Shown here piece by piece: positions 59,177-64,000 of a stretch of 64,000 nucleotides of DNA (its first letter is position 1; each line of letters begins with the position of its first letter). This stretch comes from Thiobacillus sp. 65-1059. Its GTDB lineage: Bacteria > Pseudomonadota > Gammaproteobacteria > Burkholderiales > Thiobacillaceae. Below the pieces are notes generated by a model. The model was given only the letters and a program-made list of their open reading frames with translations, made no database searches and was not told the origin of the DNA. The stretch spans positions 1-64,000 of the forward strand of contig MKUE01000099.1 of NCBI GenBank assembly GCA_001897675.1. Direction: 5' to 3'. Made by a program: the position numbers and the translations under genes.

Positions 59177-60636
59177 CAAAACCTCGGCAATTCCGGATGC
59201 GCCAGTTGCCCGCCGTGGACGTGCATCGCGCCCCACTCGGCGCAGCGGTGCAGTTCGGGCACGGCCTTGCCGGGGTTGAGCAGTTTGGCGGGGTCGAACG
59301 CCGCCTTCACCTCGTGGAAGCGGGCCAGCTCGGGGGTGGCGAACTGCGCGCACATCTGCTTGATCTTCTCGAGCCCGACGCCGTGTTCGCCGGTGATGGT
59401 GCCGCCGACTTCGACGCACAGTTCGAGGATCTTGCCGCCGAAGGCTTCGGCTTTTTCGAGCTCGCCGGGCTGGTTGGCGTCGAACAGGATCAGCGGATGC
59501 AGGTTGCCGTCGCCGGCGTGGAACACGTTGGCCACGGCGAGACCGAATTCCGCGCCCATCTCGCTGATGCGCTTCAACACATGCGGCAGCTGGGCGCGCG
59601 GGATGGTGCCGTCCATGCAGTAGTAGTCGGGTGCCAGCCGCCCGACGGCGGGGAAGGCCGCCTTGCGCCCGGCCCAGAATTTCAGCCGCTGTTCCTCGCT
59701 GTCGGCGGTGCGGATCTCGGTCGCGCCCGAGGCTTCGAGCACCTGGCGCACGGTGTAGATGTCGGCCGACACTTCCTCGTTGACGCCGTCGACCTCGCAC
59801 AGCAGCAGCGCCTCGCAATCGAGCGGATAGCCGGCGTGGACGAAGGCCTCGGCGGCCTGGATGGCGAGGCGGTCCATCATTTCCAGCCCGGCCGGGATCA
59901 CCCCGGCGGCGATGATGTTGCCGACCGCCGCGCCGGCTTTCGCCACGTCGTCGAACGCCGCCAGCACCACCTGCGCGCGTTCGGGCCGCGGCAGCAGCTT
60001 GACGGTGACTTCGGTGATCACCGCCAGCATGCCTTCCGATCCGGTGAGCAGCGCCAGCAGGTCGTAGCCGGGCGCATCGAGCGCGTCGCTGCCGATTTCC
60101 AGCAGCTGGCCGTCTACGGTCCAGGCGCGCAGCTTCTGGATGTTGTGCACCGTGAGGCCGTATTTCAGGCAGTGCACGCCGCCGGAGTTCTCGGCCACGT
60201 TGCCGCCGATCGAGCAGGCGATCTGCGACGAGGGGTCGGGCGCGTAATAAAGATTGTGTGGCGCGGCGGCTTCCGAGATCGCGAGGTTGCGCACGCCGGG
60301 CTCCACCACCGCGGTGCGGGCGAGCGGGTCGATCGCCTTGATGCGGTTGAGCTTGGCCAGCACCAGCAGCACCGCGCCGTCGACCGGAAGGGCGCCGGCG
60401 GCCAGGCCGGTGCCGGCGCCGCGCGCCACCACCGCGACCCTGTTTGCATGGCACAGCCGCAGCACCGCCGCCACCTGCGCCTCGTTCTCCGGCAGCGCCA
60501 CCACGTCGGGGACGTTGCGGTAGGCGGCAAGGCCGTCGCTCTCGAAGGGCAGCAGATCCTCGCGCTCGTTGAGCACGCAATGGGCCGGCAGCAGGCTGCG
60601 CAGTTGGGAGAGAAAGACGGGACTGATCATGGCCAA
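59176..60636 (-). CDS. glcD: Glycolate oxidase subunit GlcD
   Basis: Catalytic FAD subunit, 486 residues. PCMH FAD-binding domain: VVALPENEAQVAAVLRLCHANRVAVVARGAGTGLAAGALPVDGAVLLVLAKLNRI, ...SSQIACSIGGNVAENSGGVHCLKYGLTVHN, GSEGMLAVITEVTVKLLP; C-terminal half AVANVFHAGDGNLHPLILFDANQPGELEKAEAFGG and EHGVGLEKIKQMCAQF are the GlcD motifs with active-site His and Asp. Oxidises glycolate, which in an autotroph arises from 2-phosphoglycolate made by Rubisco oxygenation. 11 bases downstream of the DUF1537 kinase. Confidence 0.95.
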   Translation of the reverse strand: MAMISPVFLSQLRSLLPAHCVLNEREDLLPFESDGLAAYRNVPDVVALPENEAQVAAVLRLCHANRVAVVARGAGTGLAAGALPVDGAVLLVLAKLNRIKAIDPLARTAVVEPGVRNLAISEAAAPHNLYYAPDPSSQIACSIGGNVAENSGGVHCLKYGLTVHNIQKLRAWTVDGQLLEIGSDALDAPGYDLLALLTGSEGMLAVITEVTVKLLPRPERAQVVLAAFDDVAKAGAAVGNIIAAGVIPAGLEMMDRLAIQAAEAFVHAGYPLDCEALLLCEVDGVNEEVSADIYTVRQVLEASGATEIRTADSEEQRLKFWAGRKAAFPAVGRLAPDYYCMDGTIPRAQLPHVLKRISEMGAEFGLAVANVFHAGDGNLHPLILFDANQPGELEKAEAFGGKILELCVEVGGTITGEHGVGLEKIKQMCAQFATPELARFHEVKAAFDPAKLLNPGKAVPELHRCAEWGAMHVHGGQLAHPELPRF

Positions 60637-60647
60637 AACGGAAGCGG

Positions 60648-61982
60648 TCAGGCTGCGAGTTTAGCCGGGCTCGCCTGCGCGCGCGAGGGCGCCAGCCGCC
60701 GGTAGGCCTCCGCCAGCGCGGCGTCGCCGCCGACGTTGCCGGGGAAGATCACCACCGGCAGGGTCGGCAGCCGATGCCACGGCGGCGTCTGCACCACCGT
60801 GACGCCGGGCAGGATCTGCCCCAGCACGCGCGACGCGGTGAGTGCGAGCCCGGTCGACAGCACGTCGTTGGAGGTGATGCCGCCCTTGCTGATGAGAAAG
60901 CCCAGCGTGTCCGGCAGCCGCTGCACCACGTCCATCAGCGTTGCGGAGACCGCTTCGCCGAAGGCCAGGCGCTCGGCGGTGCCGGCGAACTTGAGTTCGC
61001 TGCGGCTGGTGAAGACGACGGGCGTGAGGCCGCGGGCATGGGCGTGGGCGATGCTCGCGGCCAACTCCTCGACCACCGCGGCGCGCGCATCCGGCAGGCG
61101 GGCGACGTCGAGCGGCAGGCCGATCACGCCGCGCTCTTTCAGCAACTGCGTGAGCTGTGCCGTGGTTTTCGCCACGTGCGAGCCGACCACGACCGCGCCG
61201 GGCTGGCCGTCGCGCACCAGGGCGGCGAAGGATTCGGCGGCGACCGGCTGCGGCGGCAGCTTCGCCAGCGCGGTCAGCAGCGAGGCGGCGCTGCGGAACA
61301 AGAGCCGTTTGCCTGCGGCTGCCGCTTTCAGCACGGCGTCGGCGAAGACGCGGTAGTCGTCCGGCGTTTCGCCGTCGACCGCGCCGACGGCGTTGTGCGT
61401 GAGCGAAGCGAGCCAGGCTCCGGCACGGCCGGCGCGCAGGTCGGAAAGCGTCAGCCGCGCGACATCGCCAGCCGCCACGCGGCCGCCGGTCTTCTCCGCG
61501 ACGTAATCGGGCAGGAACGCGGTCGTGTAGCCGAACACCGAATCGCGCGCGAACTCGGTCTCGTGCGTCGGCACCGGCGTGCCGTCGACGATGAGGTAGT
61601 GCGTGCCGTCGCGCGTGATGCGCCCGCCCTCGAAAAAGCCGGGGGTCAAGAGCGTCGCGTCGAACGGGCCGAGCACCTCGTTCATGACGTCGGTCTCGAC
61701 CGGATAGTGGCCGCGCAGGGTCGAGTCCGAGCGCGACACGAACAGCACCGGGCCGGCGTAATCGGCCAGCGCGGCCTTGAGGTTGCCGCACACCTCGCGC
61801 GTGACCTCAGCGGCGCGCGCGGCGTCCATGCCGCGCGTGTTGGTTAGCACGAAGAACAGCGGCGCGGCGTCGGCCAGCGCTGTCTTCAGCGTGGCGACGT
61901 CCCAGCGCGTCAAGAGCAGGCAGGAATGCACCGTCTGCGAGCCGGTGGGATCGTCGTCGAGAACGATGATTTTCGGGTTCAT
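60648..61982 (-). CDS. DUF1537 four-carbon acid sugar kinase family protein
   Basis: ATP-dependent kinase of the OtnK/DtnK type, whose known members phosphorylate erythronate, threonate or related 3-oxo-4-carbon acids. 444 residues: IIVLDDDPTGSQTVHSC at the start (acid-sugar binding), LFFVLTNTRGMDAARAAE, VSRSDSTLRGHYPVETDVM, and C-terminal nucleotide-binding LGFLISKGGITSNDVLSTGL. The ATG at 61982 is preferred (AAAGG upstream). It lies between the phosphoketolase-like gene and glcD in one orientation, so a combined pathway is suggested. Actual substrate undetermined. Confidence 0.88.
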   Translation of the reverse strand: MNPKIIVLDDDPTGSQTVHSCLLLTRWDVATLKTALADAAPLFFVLTNTRGMDAARAAEVTREVCGNLKAALADYAGPVLFVSRSDSTLRGHYPVETDVMNEVLGPFDATLLTPGFFEGGRITRDGTHYLIVDGTPVPTHETEFARDSVFGYTTAFLPDYVAEKTGGRVAAGDVARLTLSDLRAGRAGAWLASLTHNAVGAVDGETPDDYRVFADAVLKAAAAGKRLLFRSAASLLTALAKLPPQPVAAESFAALVRDGQPGAVVVGSHVAKTTAQLTQLLKERGVIGLPLDVARLPDARAAVVEELAASIAHAHARGLTPVVFTSRSELKFAGTAERLAFGEAVSATLMDVVQRLPDTLGFLISKGGITSNDVLSTGLALTASRVLGQILPGVTVVQTPPWHRLPTLPVVIFPGNVGGDAALAEAYRRLAPSRAQASPAKLAA

Positions 61983-62035
61983 GGTCAAAACCTTTCATGG
62001 ACGCGAATGCGCCGCAGCGCATTCGCGTTGACGTC

Positions 62036-64000
62036 TCAGACCGCGGCGCGCTCCAGCATCGCCAGCGCGCGCGCGTGCATCGCCTGCGCGTTCATGCCGT
62101 TGAAATCGAACAGCTGCTGCGGGCTGGCGGTGGTTTCGCCGCGCTTCCAGCAGAACACATCGCGCTGCGAGGCCTGGCTGCGCAGCAGCACCGGCTCCAG
62201 CGGTGCCGACGGACCGCCGGTGACGCCGATCAGCACGTCGCCGTGGAACATCGCGCGGAAGGGCTCGTCGCCCATGAAGCGGCCGTCGGGCTCGGACACG
62301 CTGTCCCACAGCACGTCGCCCGGGCGGTACAGGCGGCGCGGGTTGACCACCGCGACGATGCGCGAGCCGATGCCGGATTCCGCCAGCTTCTCGGCGGCGG
62401 CGAACACCGGCTGCAGCACCATGTCGCCGGTCACGGCGAACACCACGGTGTGCGAGCCCTTCGTCTCCTTCAGGACCATCGCGCCGTCCTCGATCGCCTG
62501 GCGGCTCTGCGCCAGCGTCGCGTGCACCGGCAGCGGCGACTTCGACGCGGTGATGACGATGCCCTTGTTGTGCTGGCGCAAGGCCCAGTCGTAGCTCGCC
62601 TGGATCATGTTGGCGTCGACCGGGAACAGCGGGTAGACGTTGCCGTTGCGCATCATCGCCGCGAAGTAGCTCTCGATTTCCGGGCGCTGGTGGGTCCAGC
62701 CGTTGCGGCCCTGCTCGAGCGCGCCGGCGGTGAACAGGCACACCGTGGCGGGGGTGGCGCGGCGCAGCTCGGCCATCGCCTGCGTCACCGTCTGCCAGAT
62801 CGGCAGGCCGTTGATGGCGAAGGACTCGTAGCTGCACCACAGGCTGCGCCCGCCGAACAGCGACACGCCCACCGCGAGGCCGGCGCAGGCGTCCTCGTTG
62901 AGCGGCTCGTAGACCTGGCCGGACGGCCCCTGGAAATACAGGTCGTCGGCGGTCGGGTGGCGGATCGTCAGCGCCTTGTTGATGTTGGCCATGCCCGAGG
63001 CCTCGTTGCCGTCGGCGTTGGTGACGACGAACAGCGGGTCGCGGCGGCCGACCTCGCCGACCATGTGGCCGAAGGCGGTAGTGGGGATGTGGTTTTCGCC
63101 GACCGCGAATTCGGTGAGCGGCAGGCCGTCGAGGCTGGGCAGCTCGCGCACGCTCTCGGTCACCGCGACCTTCGCGGCCGGACCGCCGCCGGCGTGGCGG
63201 AAATTCTCGCGGGTCACCTTCCACGCCTGGATCGGCAGCGCACGGCGCTGCAGGCCGGATTTCACGTCGTCGGAGTCGAGCGTATGGTGGGCGTAGAGGT
63301 TGTGCGACTTGGCGCCGGTGGCGTGCACGCCCGCGCCCTTCAGCTGCTTGACGATGAGGCAGGCGCGGCGACCGGACAGCGCGCTCTTCGCGGCGGCGTC
63401 GGCGGCCTTGAGGATGGCACCGGTGAAGGCCATGCGCGCGGCGAAGCCGAAGGTCGTGGAGTCGGCATAGACGGGTGCGTCGGGGGTGCCGGCGAACTCG
63501 CGGGCGTCGACCAGGTGCACTTCGTCGAAGCCGTGGGCACGCCAGTAGGCGGCCATGCGGCCGTTGTCCCACAGCGACACCATGCTGTGGTGCTCCTGCG
63601 AATAGCCGTTCCACACCAGCACCGGCAGATAGTTGGTGACGTCGGGGTAGGCGGTGGCGAAGTGCTGGAACGCGCTCATGATGTAGGGCTCGCCCAGCCC
63701 GCCGTCGCCGATGGTGACCGGGAATAGCTTGTCGCGGTGCAAGTAAGCGCCCGCCAACGCGAAATGCTGGCCCTGGCCCAGGGGGCCGGCGGGGGCCAGC
63801 AGGCCGGGGATCGCGCCGGAAAGATGGCCCAAGAGGCCGTGGCGCTCGCGGAAGCGCGTGCGCATCTCGGCCACGCTGTGGATGCCCATGTCTTCCAGCG
63901 AGGTGTCGAGGAACATCGCCGAATAGAAGCCGGGCGCGTGGTGCCCGACCTCGGTCACCATGTTGCGGTGGCCGAGCAGGTGCAGCGCGGCGACGGCGTC
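62036..64000 (-). CDS. Phosphoketolase-family TPP enzyme, divergent (N-terminus off window)
   Basis: The reading frame enters from the right edge; about 650 residues are visible. Features shared with xylulose/fructose-phosphate phosphoketolases: the TPP motif GDGGLGEPYIMSAFQHF (GDGEAE-like), LPVLVWNGYSQEHHSM (LPILHLNGYKI-like), LWCSYESFAINGLP (SCYEAF-like), EQGRNGWTHQRPEIESYFAAMMRNGNVYPLFPVDANMIQASYDWALRQHNKGIVITASKSPLP, and KRGETTASPQQLFDFNGMNAQAM near the end. Several conserved positions of true phosphoketolases are changed, so it may be a sister enzyme with other substrates. It is separated by 53 bases from the DUF1537 kinase and is likely cotranscribed with it and glcDEF. Confidence 0.8.
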   Translation of the reverse strand, partial: DAVAALHLLGHRNMVTEVGHHAPGFYSAMFLDTSLEDMGIHSVAEMRTRFRERHGLLGHLSGAIPGLLAPAGPLGQGQHFALAGAYLHRDKLFPVTIGDGGLGEPYIMSAFQHFATAYPDVTNYLPVLVWNGYSQEHHSMVSLWDNGRMAAYWRAHGFDEVHLVDAREFAGTPDAPVYADSTTFGFAARMAFTGAILKAADAAAKSALSGRRACLIVKQLKGAGVHATGAKSHNLYAHHTLDSDDVKSGLQRRALPIQAWKVTRENFRHAGGGPAAKVAVTESVRELPSLDGLPLTEFAVGENHIPTTAFGHMVGEVGRRDPLFVVTNADGNEASGMANINKALTIRHPTADDLYFQGPSGQVYEPLNEDACAGLAVGVSLFGGRSLWCSYESFAINGLPIWQTVTQAMAELRRATPATVCLFTAGALEQGRNGWTHQRPEIESYFAAMMRNGNVYPLFPVDANMIQASYDWALRQHNKGIVITASKSPLPVHATLAQSRQAIEDGAMVLKETKGSHTVVFAVTGDMVLQPVFAAAEKLAESGIGSRIVAVVNPRRLYRPGDVLWDSVSEPDGRFMGDEPFRAMFHGDVLIGVTGGPSAPLEPVLLRSQASQRDVFCWKRGETTASPQQLFDFNGMNAQAMHARALAMLERAAV

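Noticed and set aside
61997-63727. A 576-residue plus-strand ORF opposite the phosphoketolase-like gene
   Set aside because: Antisense shadow with low-complexity composition.

Overview
The window is high-GC bacterial chromosome around the replication origin. The block rpmH-rnpA-yidC-mnmE (minus strand) facing dnaA-dnaN-gyrB (plus strand), with DnaA boxes in the dnaA-dnaN gap, fixes the origin at about 12.5 kb. Gene order (LysM-dprA-smg-topA divergent from def-fmt-rsmB-DUF4390-ntrYX-trkAH; trxA-rho-rpmE; fdxA) is typical of Betaproteobacteria. GlcDEF glycolate oxidase, a phosphoketolase relative, an ETHE1-type persulfide dioxygenase-like hydrolase and a binding-protein/rhodanese fusion would suit a sulfur-oxidising autotroph such as a Thiobacillaceae member, but that placement is inference from memory. 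No rRNA, tRNA, CRISPR array, intact insertion sequence or prophage was seen.

Layout. 0-3.5 kb: the N-terminal part of a Uup-type ABC-F ATPase and an overlapping 5-oxoprolinase operon (pxpB-pxpC-pxpA). Two exact parS sites lie here, one inside pxpA and one upstream of pxpB, so this is also the partition region next to the origin. 3.5-10.9 kb: RhlE-type helicase, an exporter-type ABC half transporter, mnmE, yidC, rnpA and rpmH, all on the minus strand. 10.9-16.4 kb: origin, dnaA, dnaN, gyrB, then a strong terminator. 16.4-18.0 kb: a lower-GC island that I read as a two-cassette integron remnant with no integrase in view (a lipoprotein cassette and a small membrane-protein cassette with attC sites), plus unexplained inverted repeats.

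18-25 kb (minus strand): a periplasmic binding/rhodanese fusion, a receiver-like protein, topA, smg, dprA and a LysM protein. 25-35.8 kb (plus strand): def, fmt, rsmB, DUF4390, ntrY, a degenerate ntrX, trkA, trkH, a TPR protein and yggX, with many 1-4 base overlaps suggesting translational coupling. 35.8-43.3 kb: phoU, a Nudix/ThiE fusion with a DUF815 ATPase, a cytochrome c, two flavin-reductase-like proteins (one fused to GAF), argJ and small unknowns. 43.3-49.9 kb: DUF938 methyltransferase and AddA/AddB recombination nuclease. 49.9-56.1 kb: fdxA, trxA, rho, rpmE, an M48 lipoprotein protease, a GT39-like glycosyltransferase and mobA.

56.1-64.0 kb (minus strand): a metabolic cluster made of a persulfide-dioxygenase-like hydrolase, glcF, glcE, glcD, a DUF1537 four-carbon acid sugar kinase and a divergent phosphoketolase that runs off the window. 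The gene order suggests that glycolate oxidation is linked to sugar-acid phosphorylation and a TPP-dependent C-C bond reaction. This cluster, the cassette island, and a 44-bp element found in frame inside two unrelated genes are the most interesting observations.
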